Positions 25,214-33,811 of a stretch of 64,000 nucleotides of DNA are shown here, one piece after another. Below the pieces are notes generated by a model, which made no database searches, was not told the DNA's origin, and saw nothing but the letters and a program-made list of their open reading frames with translations. The stretch is from Pseudomonadota bacterium (lineage in GTDB: Bacteria; Pseudomonadota; Gammaproteobacteria; Steroidobacterales; Steroidobacteraceae), in contig JBBCGI010000001.1 of the NCBI GenBank assembly GCA_037200975.1, positions 1,922,001 through 1,986,000 of the forward strand, read 5' to 3'. The stretch's first letter is position 1; every line of letters begins with the position of its first letter. Made by a program: the position numbers and the translations under genes.

Positions 25214-25807
25214 ATGGATTTCATTCCAGGCGGCGAACTGACGCGCCGCATCCGTGCAGGAGATGTCTCGGCTGAAAGCGAGCTGATTCGTCAGTTCGAG
25301 CCCGGCCTGCGCGTGTTATTGCGCCGCCGTACGGGAGGCGACCACGGCCTGCTGCAGGACCTGGTCCAGGACACGCTGTTAGTCGTCATCCAGCGCCTGC
25401 GGGGCCCCGGCATCGAAGATCCCCTGAAGCTGGCGGCTTTCGCCGCCCAAACCGCAAGAAATCTCGCGATTGCGTCACTGCGGAAGGCCGAGCGACAGAA
25501 GACAGACATCGATAGCGATCTTACAGATCGCAATCCCGACCCGTCGCAGGGCGTAGATGGACTTGCGGCGGATCTCGAGGCGGCCCTGGCGGTACGTGCG
25601 CTACTGCGCGAATTACCACATGCCCGGGATCGCCTGATGCTCAAGCGGTTCTATCTAGACGACCATGACAAGGAACTCATCTGCGAAGAGATGGACTTAA
25701 GCGAGGCGGCGTTCAACCAGGCGTTGAGCCGTGCGCGCAGGCGGTTTCGGCAAATCCTCGAGGAACGGGGGTTCGCCAAGCGCGACCTGCTGAGTCTCGG
25801 CCTATGA
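25214..25807 (+). CDS. ECF-type RNA polymerase sigma factor
   Basis: A 197-residue protein with region 2 (about 20-95, including DLVQDTLLVVIQRL) and region 4 (about 130-190, with MDLSEAAFNQALSRARRRFRQIL). A AAGGGG ribosome site precedes the ATG. Its TGA overlaps the next start (ATGA, 25804-25807), so sigma and anti-sigma are translationally coupled. The group to which it belongs cannot be named from sequence alone. Confidence 0.88.
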   Translation: MDFIPGGELTRRIRAGDVSAESELIRQFEPGLRVLLRRRTGGDHGLLQDLVQDTLLVVIQRLRGPGIEDPLKLAAFAAQTARNLAIASLRKAERQKTDIDSDLTDRNPDPSQGVDGLAADLEAALAVRALLRELPHARDRLMLKRFYLDDHDKELICEEMDLSEAAFNQALSRARRRFRQILEERGFAKRDLLSLGL

Positions 25808-26430
25808 ATCAGCAACAAATTGAACAATACGTCGCTGGAAAGATGAGCCAGGCGCAAGCCGAGGCCTTCGAACACTATTGCCTGGAAAATCCCGAGTTCG
25901 CGAAGCAGGTCGAATTCGAACAGCGGCTCAAGACCGGCCTCGCGCAGGTGGCGCGGGGCTCGACCGCGGAGTTCGTGCGCTCTAACCACCCGATGCGCTG
26001 GCGGCTGGCCGCGGCCGCCGCGGTGTTGCTGTGCCTGGCGGCGGGTTTCTACGCGTTCCGCGCGAATCCGGACGGTGCGCAGCCGTTGCTTGCCGCGATC
26101 GAAGGCAAGAGCCCGCACGTCGGCACGACGATGCGGCTCGCGATGGTGCGCGGCGCCGATACCGCGCCGGCGCTGCAAAAAGGCCTGGTGCGCGTCGAGA
26201 TCGTGGGGCTGTTTGACACCGGTGTGCACTACGTCGTGTCGCTCGATCGCCTCGAACCGAAGAAAGAAGTCGATACGCTGGCAACGCTGTATGCGCTGCA
26301 CGCCAGCTCCCCCATGAGCCTCGAAGTCGTGATCGACAGCGACCGGCTCGAACGGGGTGCCTACTCGCTGCGGGTACGCAAGCAATCCTCCGACGAAGAA
26401 CCCCTGGATTTCGGCTTCGTCAAATTCTGA
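25804..26430 (+). CDS. Anti-sigma-factor-like membrane protein
   Basis: A 208-residue protein with a helical cytoplasmic N-terminus (about 1-60), one transmembrane segment (about 63-82, LAAAAAVLLCLAAGFYAF) and a periplasmic domain of about 120 residues. It lacks a clear HxxxCxxC zinc finger; only HYC is seen at 20-22. Coupling to the sigma gene makes an anti-sigma role likely. Confidence 0.72.
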   Translation: MNQQQIEQYVAGKMSQAQAEAFEHYCLENPEFAKQVEFEQRLKTGLAQVARGSTAEFVRSNHPMRWRLAAAAAVLLCLAAGFYAFRANPDGAQPLLAAIEGKSPHVGTTMRLAMVRGADTAPALQKGLVRVEIVGLFDTGVHYVVSLDRLEPKKEVDTLATLYALHASSPMSLEVVIDSDRLERGAYSLRVRKQSSDEEPLDFGFVKF

Positions 26431-26508
26431 TTCCCCGGTGTCAGGGTCTCGCGGCTCGTCGCAGAAGACTGACTGCGGCTGATCATCCGAAACAGCCGAG
26501 GGGTTCCC

Positions 26509-27627
26509 ATGACGATTGCCGCGGCCCCTGAGGGCCGCTTCGGCGCAGCTTTCGAATGGCTCGGTGTGGAGCGCGCGTGGACCAGGACGCGCGGCAGCAG
26601 CGCCGTGATCATCGGCATCATCGACGCGGGCGTGCAGGTCGATCACCCGCTGATCGGGCCGAACATCCATCGCGACATGGCGGCGCTGCCGGTGCGCGGC
26701 GAACATGAAATCGCCGGCACACATGCGGCGGGAGTGGCGGCGGGACGGTCGAGCGACGTCGAGCGCTTTTCGGGCGTCGCGCCGGAGGCACGCATCCTGC
26801 CGGTCCGGTTCGCCTGCGGTGCGGGTCCGCAGGCGCTCGATCTTTCGCACGCCATCGAATACGCCGTCGAGATGGGCGCGTGCATCATCAACATCGCACC
26901 CGGTGTGGAGCTCACGCTGCCGGCCGTGCGGCGCGCGATCCAATACGCCGCCGCGCGTAATGCGCTGGTGGTGTGCGCCGCTTCCGAACACTGTCCGGCG
27001 CCGTTGGCGGGGGACGAAGACGATCCGGTGCCCAACCAGATCGCGGTGCTGTCCGTCGACGAGGCTGGCACGCCGCTGTCCGGCTTTCCGGCGGCCGGCG
27101 CCGATCTGGCCGCCCCCGGTTTTGCGCACGTGCCGGCCTGGCGCGGCAGCGGACACACACGATTGTCGAATGCCGCCATCGGCGCGCCGTACGTGAGCGG
27201 TTGTGCCGCGCTGGTGAAAGCGCTGAATCCCGGCTGGGGATATCACGAGATCAAGGAGCATCTGGTCGTCAGCGGCACGCCGGATCCGGCGCTCGCCGGC
27301 AGTTGCCGGGGCGGCCGCGTGCTCAATGTGGCGAATGCGGTGCTCGGGCCGATCGAGCTCGCCACCGAAGGGCCGCTCGATTGGTCCTCGCTCAACGACG
27401 CCACCGTCACCTGGCGGATGCGTTACGCGTCGGCGCTGTGCGTGAACGCCGTGGCGTTGTTCAAACCGCACGGCGACGAACATTGGCGCGAGCTCGCCCA
27501 TGCTCGCGCGGGCGTCGGGAAGATGACCATCCCCGCCGCGGTGTTACGCCGCTCCTCGGGCCTGCTGCGCGTCGCCTGCCGCGAATCGAACTTCCGCAGC
27601 GATGAGATCGCGGTGACGATTAGATAG
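26509..27627 (+). CDS. Subtilase-fold (S8) protein lacking the catalytic serine
   Basis: A 372-residue protein with an S8 domain (about 25-280) and a C-terminal beta-type domain (about 285-372). The Asp motif IIDAGV (Asp39) and the His motif AGTHAAG (His72) are present. The Ser motif, normally GTSMAAP, reads NAAIGAP (221-227), so the nucleophile is Ala223, and the oxyanion Asn position reads SE (159-160). No signal peptide is seen. It is the third gene after ECF sigma and anti-sigma, 78 bases on, with GAGGGG before the ATG. A scaffolding or sensing role is more likely than proteolysis. Confidence 0.82.
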   Translation: MTIAAAPEGRFGAAFEWLGVERAWTRTRGSSAVIIGIIDAGVQVDHPLIGPNIHRDMAALPVRGEHEIAGTHAAGVAAGRSSDVERFSGVAPEARILPVRFACGAGPQALDLSHAIEYAVEMGACIINIAPGVELTLPAVRRAIQYAAARNALVVCAASEHCPAPLAGDEDDPVPNQIAVLSVDEAGTPLSGFPAAGADLAAPGFAHVPAWRGSGHTRLSNAAIGAPYVSGCAALVKALNPGWGYHEIKEHLVVSGTPDPALAGSCRGGRVLNVANAVLGPIELATEGPLDWSSLNDATVTWRMRYASALCVNAVALFKPHGDEHWRELAHARAGVGKMTIPAAVLRRSSGLLRVACRESNFRSDEIAVTIR

Positions 27628-27630
27628 AGC

Positions 27631-27716
27631 GGCGCCGGGGTGCAATTCTCGTAATTGCGCCGGCGCTGGCGCGTGCAAGAACGACGACTCAATTACGAGA
27701 ATTGCACCCCGGCACC
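27631..27716. repeat. Inverted-repeat element, GGTGCCGGG superfamily, type B (copy 1)
   Basis: 26-bp arms at 27631-27656 and 27691-27716 with one mismatch (GGCGCC against GGTGCC at the tip), around 34 bases. The core is GGGGTGCAATTCTCGTAATT. It fills the gap between the convergent subtilase-fold gene and the receiver gene. Confidence 0.85.
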
Positions 27717-27729
27717 ACTCTCCCCTCTC

Positions 27730-28092
27730 CTACCGCGCCAACACATCGGAGATCGTGCGGATCAGCAGCTCCGGCGAACACGGTTTCGCCAGCACGGCGT
27801 CGAACAACTCGCGCGAGCCCGAGATCACGCTCGGTTGCGCGGTCTGCGCGATCACGGGGATGCGGCGCAGATCCGGTTCGTCGCGCAGGACCCGTGTCGC
27901 GGTCAACCCGTCCATGTTCGGCATGAACATGTCCATGATGATGACCGAAGGTTTGTTCACGCGCGCCGCCTGCAACGCTTCGATGCCATCGCGCGCCTCG
28001 AACACCTCGAAGCCCACCGACTGCAGCACCATCGACATCACGTCGCGCGCGTCGTCATAGTCTTCCGCGACCAGAACCTTGGTGGCCGACAT
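27730..28092 (-). CDS. Receiver-only response regulator
   Basis: A 120-residue CheY-like receiver. The acidic pair is VAEDYDD (about 8-14), the phospho-acceptor Asp is in IIMDMFMPNMDG (Asp54 region), and the Lys is in LAKPCSPE. There is no output domain. Its ATG directly abuts the TGA of the histidine kinase gene (28093), so the pair is co-translated. Confidence 0.9.
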   Translation of the reverse strand: MSATKVLVAEDYDDARDVMSMVLQSVGFEVFEARDGIEALQAARVNKPSVIIMDMFMPNMDGLTATRVLRDEPDLRRIPVIAQTAQPSVISGSRELFDAVLAKPCSPELLIRTISDVLAR

Positions 28093-29373
28093 TCAATGCA
28101 CCGGGGTATCGGCGCGACGTGCCTGCTGCATCAGTTCGCCGCCAGCATTCGCCTGGTCGGCCACGGCGAATTCCAGCCGTATCGTCGTTCCCTGGTTCGG
28201 CCCGGCGCTGAACGCATTCACGGTCCCGCCGTGGAGCGCCATGATCTCGCGCACGATCGTGAGCCCCAGACCCAGCCCACCCTGGCGGCGCGTCAATCCC
28301 ACGTCTCCCTGCCGAAAGCGCTCGAACATGTGCGGCAGGAAATCGGCCGGCACGCCAGCACCGTTGTCCGTCACTTCGATCACGGCGCGCGAACCATCGC
28401 GCATGACGTGGACGTTCACATTGCCGCCCTTGCCGGTGAACTTGATGCCGTTGGCGATCACGTTCAGCAACACCTGCTGCAGCCGGTCGGAATCGCCCCA
28501 TACATGAAGCCGATCCGTCGCATCGAGCGACAACTTGATGGATTTCTCGCGCGCCGATGGTTGCGCCAGTTCGACCGCCGCGGCCGCCAGCGCACCGATC
28601 TCGACCAGCTTCGATTCGATGGAGAGTTTCCCGGCCGCGGCGCGCGACACGTCCAGCAGGTCGTCCACCAGGCGGCTCTGCAACGCCGTGTTGCGTTCGA
28701 TCACCTCGAGCGCCTTGTCGAGAATCGACGGCTGGATGCTCTTGCCCTGCTTGAGCTGCCACAACCAGTTGTTGATCACGTGCAGCGGCGTGCGCAACTC
28801 GTGCGACAGCAGCGCGAGGAATTCGTCCTTGAGCCGGCTCGCACTCTCGGCGCTGGCGCGCGCTTCCCGCTCCTGGCGCAAGGCCGCCTTGAGCTCGGCA
28901 TCGAGCTGCACGTTGGAAAGCGCCAGCGCGGCGGCGTCCGCGAGGCTTTGCAATACACCGATTTCCGCCGGCGTCGCGGCGTGATAACGCGCCCAGTACG
29001 CGCCGATGGCGGCGATCGGATCTTCGCGACGGACCGGCACCATGACCAGGCTCTTCACGAACGTCGGGCGATAGGCGTCATGCGGAATTCGCTCATCGAC
29101 ATAAATGTCGGGGACGACCGCGTGCGTCTTGTTGAGCATCACCCAGCCGGATATGCAGGCTTCGATCGGGAAACGCCTGCCCTTCCACAGCGGCGCGATG
29201 GCATCTTCATCGGCGTAGTAGCAGTGATCTCCCTGCTTGAGGACGAAGGTCACGCCGTCGGCTTCACTGAGATCGCGCGCCGCCTTGCGAACGATGGCGC
29301 AAACAGAAGCCTCGTCTCGCGCGGAAGCGAGCGCAGTGACTGCATCGAGAAGTGGATCTCGCACGAGCTGCAT
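28093..29373 (-). CDS. GAF-domain sensor histidine kinase (soluble)
   Basis: About 426 residues: a GAF domain (about 15-165), a coiled linker (170-205), a HisKA box ALLSHELRTPLHVI and an HATPase domain with NVIANGIKFT, DNGAGVP, FERFRQGD and GGLGLGLTIV. No transmembrane segment. The ATG at 29373 (MQLVRDPLL) is the start that fits the domain. Its partner is the receiver-only regulator immediately downstream. Confidence 0.88.
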   Translation of the reverse strand: MQLVRDPLLDAVTALASARDEASVCAIVRKAARDLSEADGVTFVLKQGDHCYYADEDAIAPLWKGRRFPIEACISGWVMLNKTHAVVPDIYVDERIPHDAYRPTFVKSLVMVPVRREDPIAAIGAYWARYHAATPAEIGVLQSLADAAALALSNVQLDAELKAALRQEREARASAESASRLKDEFLALLSHELRTPLHVINNWLWQLKQGKSIQPSILDKALEVIERNTALQSRLVDDLLDVSRAAAGKLSIESKLVEIGALAAAAVELAQPSAREKSIKLSLDATDRLHVWGDSDRLQQVLLNVIANGIKFTGKGGNVNVHVMRDGSRAVIEVTDNGAGVPADFLPHMFERFRQGDVGLTRRQGGLGLGLTIVREIMALHGGTVNAFSAGPNQGTTIRLEFAVADQANAGGELMQQARRADTPVH

Positions 29374-29435
29374 GACCCTTAGGATGCCTTTGTTGCGACG
29401 CGTCGGCAATCCGCACCTTCCACCCAAACTGAAGT

Positions 29436-29507
29436 GGTGCCGGGGTGCAATTGTCGTAATTAGATTTGAGCCCTTCGTCTAAATTACGACAATTGCACCC
29501 CGGCACC
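29436..29507. repeat. Inverted-repeat element, GGTGCCGGG superfamily, type B (copy 2)
   Basis: Perfect 26-bp arms at 29436-29461 and 29482-29507 around 20 bases; core GGGGTGCAATTGTCGTAATT. It lies 62 bases upstream of the GAF kinase start and before the divergent PRC-barrel gene, so this copy is at gene 5' ends. Confidence 0.88.
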
Positions 29508-29606
29508 GTCCTGTCTCTGACAGCGGCGCGCGGGCTTCTCCTATGCAGCAGACCGGTCTCCCATCCGTAAGCTGAACTGCCAAACAAGACCCATGGAGAA
29601 ATTGCA

Positions 29607-29963
29607 ATGCCCACCGCATCCGGACATACCGCGGCTATCCGCGCCAAGCGAGTCATCGGCAGCAGCGTGAAGAACACGGCCGGTGAAAAGATCGGCAAAG
29701 TCGAAGACATCGTGCTCGACAAGACGTCGAACAAAATCCTGTTCGCCGTGGTCGGCTTCGGCGGGTTCCTCGGAATCGAGGAGAAGTACCATCCGATTCC
29801 GTGGTCCGCGCTCGACTACGTCGAGAGCGAGGAGAGCTACGTCGTGCCGTACAGCAAGGAACAGCTCAAGGCCGCGCCTGCGGACTCGATCGACCAGCTG
29901 ACCAAGGCCGACGGCGCCGCATCGTACGTCACGCGCACCAACGACTATTACAAAGTGAGCTGA
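29607..29963 (+). CDS. PRC-barrel domain protein
   Basis: A 118-residue soluble protein with a PRC-barrel (about 12-80): RAKRVIGSSVKNTAGEKIG, then VEDIVLDKTSNKI and the HPIPWSALDY turn. The C-terminal part holds a second short repeat (NDYYKVS). Stand-alone PRC-barrel proteins are often stress or envelope-linked; role unknown. It is convergent with the MddA gene. Confidence 0.87.
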   Translation: MPTASGHTAAIRAKRVIGSSVKNTAGEKIGKVEDIVLDKTSNKILFAVVGFGGFLGIEEKYHPIPWSALDYVESEESYVVPYSKEQLKAAPADSIDQLTKADGAASYVTRTNDYYKVS

Positions 29964-29980
29964 AGCATCGGGCCGCCGCG

Positions 29981-30748
29981 TCACAGGGCGCGGCGGCTCG
30001 CGACGCGCGCGCTCTGCGACTTGCGGCGCCTGGTGAACGGAATCAACGAAGGCACCCGCTTCTTGTACTCAGCGTACTCGGGATGCGCCGCGATCAGGTC
30101 GCGCTCCTCGAACTGGATCGCAACCAGGATGTACGCGGTGGTCATGATCGCGAACACGAGATGCGCAACCGTCATCGTCTGTGTCGCCCAGAAAATCATC
30201 AGCCACCCCACATACAGCGGATGGCGCACCTGGCGATACAGCCATGGCGTCTTGAACGTCACCGCAGTGAACGGCCTGCCCACGAGCTGCAGCCACACCT
30301 GCCGCAGACCAAACAAGTCGAAGTGATCGATGAGAAACGTCACGTACAGCAGCAGCACCCAGCCCGCCGCGTAGAAGGCATACATCGCATCGATGCCCGC
30401 GGCCGACGTGATGTTCCACACCACCCCACCCATCGGCTGCCAGAACCAGAACAGCGCGATCAACGCCAGCGACGAGAACAACACGTAAGTGCTGCGCTCG
30501 GCAGGCTCGGGGACGATGCGCGTCCACGCGCGCTTGAACCACGGTCGCGCCATCACGCTGTGCTGCACGGCGAACAACCCGAGCAGTCCGAGGTTCACCA
30601 GCAGCGCGGTTCCGAGCGCCACGTCCCTCGAGGAATCGATCGACTTCGGAACCCACAAATTGCCGATGAACCCGATGGCGTACAGAAACGTCCCGAAAAA
30701 CACCGCATAGCAGACGATGCCGTACAGAAAAATGGCCAGGCGCTTCAT
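29981..30748 (-). CDS. mddA: MddA-type methanethiol S-methyltransferase (ICMT-like membrane enzyme)
   Basis: A 255-residue membrane protein with about five hydrophobic segments. It shows the family hallmarks VQHSVMARPWFKR, PAERSTYVL, a C-terminal YRQVRHPLYVGW (the RHPxYxG SAM-binding motif of isoprenylcysteine-methyltransferase-like enzymes) and FEERDL. MddA makes dimethylsulfide from methanethiol and SAM at the membrane. Start at 30748 (MKRLAIFL). It is divergent from the winged-helix/TPR regulator. The substrate is inferred from family resemblance. Confidence 0.78.
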   Translation of the reverse strand: MKRLAIFLYGIVCYAVFFGTFLYAIGFIGNLWVPKSIDSSRDVALGTALLVNLGLLGLFAVQHSVMARPWFKRAWTRIVPEPAERSTYVLFSSLALIALFWFWQPMGGVVWNITSAAGIDAMYAFYAAGWVLLLYVTFLIDHFDLFGLRQVWLQLVGRPFTAVTFKTPWLYRQVRHPLYVGWLMIFWATQTMTVAHLVFAIMTTAYILVAIQFEERDLIAAHPEYAEYKKRVPSLIPFTRRRKSQSARVASRRAL

Positions 30749-30807
30749 GGAATCCCTTGTCTCGATGGTGTCGTTGTGCCAAAAGCTTAGGCGCGCCGGG
30801 CCACCCG

Positions 30808-30841
30808 AATCCCGGGACAACGCCGGGATTTGGCCGGGATT
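30808..30841. promoter_or_regulatory. Three AATCCCGG/CCGGGATT half-sites before the regulator gene
   Basis: AATCCCGG at 30808-30815, CCGGGATT at 30823-30830 and CCGGGATT at 30834-30841. The first two make an 8-bp inverted repeat, the last two a direct repeat 11 bases apart. The last site ends two bases before the ATG at 30844, in the ribosome-binding region, which suits autorepression of the regulator or control of the divergent mddA. Confidence 0.45.
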
Positions 30842-30843
30842 CC

Positions 30844-32463
30844 ATGGATTCACACCTCACCTTCGGCAGCTTCCGCTTCGAGCCCGCGACCGCGCGGCTG
30901 TGGGAAGACGGCAGCGAAGTGAAGCTCACGCGCAAGGCCGCGCTGGTACTGGCCGCGCTGCTGGAAAGATCGGGCGCACCGGTTTCCAAGCAGCAGTTGT
31001 TCGCCAGCGTGTGGCGCGGCACCGTGGTCAGTGACGATGCGCTCGTAACCTGCATCCAGGAACTGCGCAAGGCGCTGCGTGACGATGCAAAGCAACTGAT
31101 CGAAACGCGGCATCGGCTGGGTTATCGCTTCGCAGCCGAGGTGGCGGGCGCGGCAGCAACAATGGCAGCGGCGCCCGCGGGCCAGGCGACCATTGCAGTT
31201 CTGCCCTTCGCCGACATGAGCCCCGATCGCGATCAGGACTTTCTGTGCGAAGGCCTCGCCGAGGAATTGATCGACGCGTTGACCCACATCGAAGGCCTGC
31301 GCGTGGCGGCGCGCACGTCGTCGTTCCAGTTCCGCGGCGATCACGATCTGCGCGAGGTCGGCCGCAAACTCAGCGTCACGAGCCTGCTCGAAGGCAGCGT
31401 GCGCAAGGCCGGCGACCGGCTGCGGATCACGGTGCAGCTGATCGACGTGGACAGCGGCTATCACCAGTGGTCGGAGAAGTTCGATCGCGACGCGGGCGAT
31501 GTGTTCGCGGTGCAGGACGAGATCGCGGAGAAGGTGGCAACGTTGTTGCGCGGCGGCGCGCTATCTACCCGCGAGCGGCGCGCCGTGCGGCGCCAGCCTA
31601 CCGCGCTCGAGACGTACGAGTGTTTCCTGCGTGGGCGGCAACGCATGCACACGATGCAGCAGCCCAACATGGATGAGGCGCGCGAGCTGTATCAGCGCGC
31701 GATCGGACTCGACGCGGAATACGCGCCGGCGTGGGCGGGCCTCGCGACGCTGCATGCACTCTTGTATGAGTGGTGGGGTTCGAAGGAGGAGGACCTGCGC
31801 GAGGCCGAGCGTGCCAGCCGCATTGCCATGGAGCTCGCGCCGGACTTGGCCGATGCGCACCTGGCGCGCGCGTACACATTGTCGAACCTGCGGCGTTACG
31901 AGGAAGCGCGTCCGCACTTCGAAGCCGCGGCGCGTATCAACCCAAACCTGTTCGACGCGTATTACTACTACGGACGCGCTTCGTTCGCCGCGGGCGACAC
32001 CGCAAAGTCTATCGAGCTGTGGCGCAAGGCCGGCGAAGTGCGGCAGGAGGATTTCGAAAGCCCGCTGTTGCAGGCGCAATCCATGCGGCAGTTAGGCCAG
32101 TATGACGAGGCGCGCGTCGTGAACCGCGAGGCGGTGCGCCGTGCAGAACGCCTGCTCGAGGTAAACCCGCTCAGTGCGCGCGTATTGTCTTTCGGCGCCG
32201 GCGCGTTGATGGAAGATGGCCAGACGGAACGCGCGCTCGAATGGGCGCGGCGCGCCGAATCGATGTACCCCGACGACATGGGTGTGGTCATCAACGGCGC
32301 CTGCCTGCGCGCAAAGCTCGGATTGAAAGACGAAGCGCTCGACCTGCTCGAGCGCATGTTCAGCAAAGGCTGGGGAAAGAAGGACTGGGTCGAGAAGGAC
32401 CAGGACTACGATTCGCTGCGCGCCGAACCGCGCTTCATCGCGATGATGGCGAAGCTCAAATGA
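30844..32463 (+). CDS. Winged-helix transcriptional regulator with adenylate-cyclase-like and TPR region
   Basis: A 539-residue protein. The N-terminus is an OmpR/CadC-type winged helix (about 1-100, FRFEPATARLWEDG and RHRLGYRF). A segment IAVLPFADMSPDRDQDFLCEGLAEELIDAL (about 118-145) opens the FlgO/TolB-like domain common in such regulators. TPR repeats follow (about 260-530). Unlike CadC it has no obvious transmembrane helix. Such proteins are one-component regulators that sense through the C-terminal repeats. Start at 30844. Confidence 0.85.
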   Translation: MDSHLTFGSFRFEPATARLWEDGSEVKLTRKAALVLAALLERSGAPVSKQQLFASVWRGTVVSDDALVTCIQELRKALRDDAKQLIETRHRLGYRFAAEVAGAAATMAAAPAGQATIAVLPFADMSPDRDQDFLCEGLAEELIDALTHIEGLRVAARTSSFQFRGDHDLREVGRKLSVTSLLEGSVRKAGDRLRITVQLIDVDSGYHQWSEKFDRDAGDVFAVQDEIAEKVATLLRGGALSTRERRAVRRQPTALETYECFLRGRQRMHTMQQPNMDEARELYQRAIGLDAEYAPAWAGLATLHALLYEWWGSKEEDLREAERASRIAMELAPDLADAHLARAYTLSNLRRYEEARPHFEAAARINPNLFDAYYYYGRASFAAGDTAKSIELWRKAGEVRQEDFESPLLQAQSMRQLGQYDEARVVNREAVRRAERLLEVNPLSARVLSFGAGALMEDGQTERALEWARRAESMYPDDMGVVINGACLRAKLGLKDEALDLLERMFSKGWGKKDWVEKDQDYDSLRAEPRFIAMMAKLK

Positions 32464-32466
32464 GGT

Positions 32467-32532
32467 GGGTGCCGGGGTGCAATTGTCGTAATTAGGCCTG
32501 ACTCTAATTACGACAATTGCACCCCGGCACCC
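32467..32532. repeat. Inverted-repeat element, GGTGCCGGG superfamily, type B (copy 3)
   Basis: Perfect 29-bp arms at 32467-32495 and 32504-32532 around only 8 bases; core GGGGTGCAATTGTCGTAATT as in copy 2. It fills the gap between the convergent regulator (stop 32463) and the Gly/His-tailed protein (stop 32542). Confidence 0.9.
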
Positions 32533-32541
32533 AACAACAAC

Positions 32542-33168
32542 TCAGTAGTCGCCGTGACCGCCGCCGTGGCCGCCATTGCCACCATGCCGGCTCGACAGCA
32601 GGCCCGCCGCGAACCACGCACCTGGCACCGCCGGCGTGGTCGCCGTCGCCGGAGTCACGGAGCGGATCAGCAGCACCGGCCGATTGTCGACCGTGTCACC
32701 GCAATTGAGCGGCGGAGTGGCACCCGTCGCATCCGTCAGCTTGCCGCGCACATCGAAATCGCCGTCTTCATCGAGATCCACGGGCTCCGAATTGAACGGC
32801 GTCAGGATCAACGCAGCCGACACGGCCGGCGGCACCGGAACATTGCGGCAGAACAGCGACAACACGACCTGCCGCGGGCCGGCGCGCGTCCCGATGCCAT
32901 CGGCGCCACCGAGCAACACCCCTTCGCCGTGCGCGCGTACGTCACCGTTCTTGCGGATCACCGCATCGAACTCGCTGATCAGCCACGGAGCGCCGCCCGG
33001 CGCCACTCCCGCGACGGTGTTCAGCACCGGCGCGCCTGCGGCACTGCGAAACGGCTGCACGCCGACTCCGCTATCGAAACTGAACAGCACGCCAAAATTC
33101 GAACCACCTGCCACCGCGGTCCCCGCCGCGAGGAGGCTGGCCACAGCCAGAATGCGTTTGATCTTCAT
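32542..33168 (-). CDS. Hypothetical exported protein with Gly/His-rich tail
   Basis: A 208-residue protein with a signal peptide (about 1-20, cut near AVAGG). The body looks like a beta-rich domain with an acidic segment (DLDEDGDFDVRG) and ends in GGNGGHGGGHGDY, a tail able to bind metal. Start at 33168 (MKIKRILAVAS). Not recognised beyond this. Confidence 0.7.
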   Translation of the reverse strand: MKIKRILAVASLLAAGTAVAGGSNFGVLFSFDSGVGVQPFRSAAGAPVLNTVAGVAPGGAPWLISEFDAVIRKNGDVRAHGEGVLLGGADGIGTRAGPRQVVLSLFCRNVPVPPAVSAALILTPFNSEPVDLDEDGDFDVRGKLTDATGATPPLNCGDTVDNRPVLLIRSVTPATATTPAVPGAWFAAGLLSSRHGGNGGHGGGHGDY

Positions 33169-33251
33169 TGGAAACTCCGGAGTTGTTATAGAAGTCAGCG
33201 TCCGTGAGTGTCGCGGCGCACTCCCCCGGTTCCATGAAGATCCGCTGGCAG

Positions 33252-33620
33252 CTAGAAGAGCCCTTGCACCTGCTCCGGCGTGGGCCGCTGGCTCGACCAA
33301 TCGGCTCCGTCGTGCACGTACCAGACCGCGTCACCGTCGATGGACGAGCGGTTCGCGTAAAAAAAGTCCTCCATCGCCGGTGGCGTCCCCGCCATCAGCG
33401 CAGTCGTCACGCCAGGAGTGGCTTCGGGCAGCGTGCCCTTGAGCAACCCCTCCAGCTCCGAAGCCGAGCGCACCTTGCGCAACACGCCGTTTTCGTCCGG
33501 CACGTCGATGCTGATGTCCTTCGGATTCGAACCATCGGCCCCGCAGCCGGTCAATCCGCAGGTTGCCGCCAGGACGGCGAGCGAAACGCGCACAGCGATC
33601 CAATTGCCCGGATGACGCAT
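33252..33620 (-). CDS. Small lipoprotein, unknown function
   Basis: A 122-residue protein with a lipobox LTGC (Cys at 26) after a hydrophobic segment, then a short acidic region and a Trp-rich C-terminus (VWYVHDGADWSSQ). It lies 83 bases upstream of the Gly/His-tailed protein on the same strand. No family is recognised. Confidence 0.6.
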   Translation of the reverse strand: MRHPGNWIAVRVSLAVLAATCGLTGCGADGSNPKDISIDVPDENGVLRKVRSASELEGLLKGTLPEATPGVTTALMAGTPPAMEDFFYANRSSIDGDAVWYVHDGADWSSQRPTPEQVQGLF

Positions 33621-33811
33621 GACATAGACTCCCCTCGGCCGAGATGCCGTGTATTTCAGGCTAGCGGTGCGCCGCGGGTGGGTCTGTCGCGAGATTTGAG
33701 TGAATTCGTCAAATTCTGTTCGTCCCGGCGGCTACACTTTTTCACACTTTTCACACAGGAAAATGCGGCGCTGCGGGCCGCTCACGGGCACGTGCTAGTT
33801 AGAATGGCGCC

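Noticed and set aside
27631-27716. Type B element read as a normal bidirectional terminator
   Set aside because: The arms are too long and too similar to other copies, and neither arm ends in a T run; copies also occur at gene 5' ends and inside genes.
27655-29382. 575-codon open frame on the plus strand opposite the receiver and GAF kinase genes
   Set aside because: It overlaps two well-supported genes and a repeat element; the product is His/Arg-rich with no recognisable domain.
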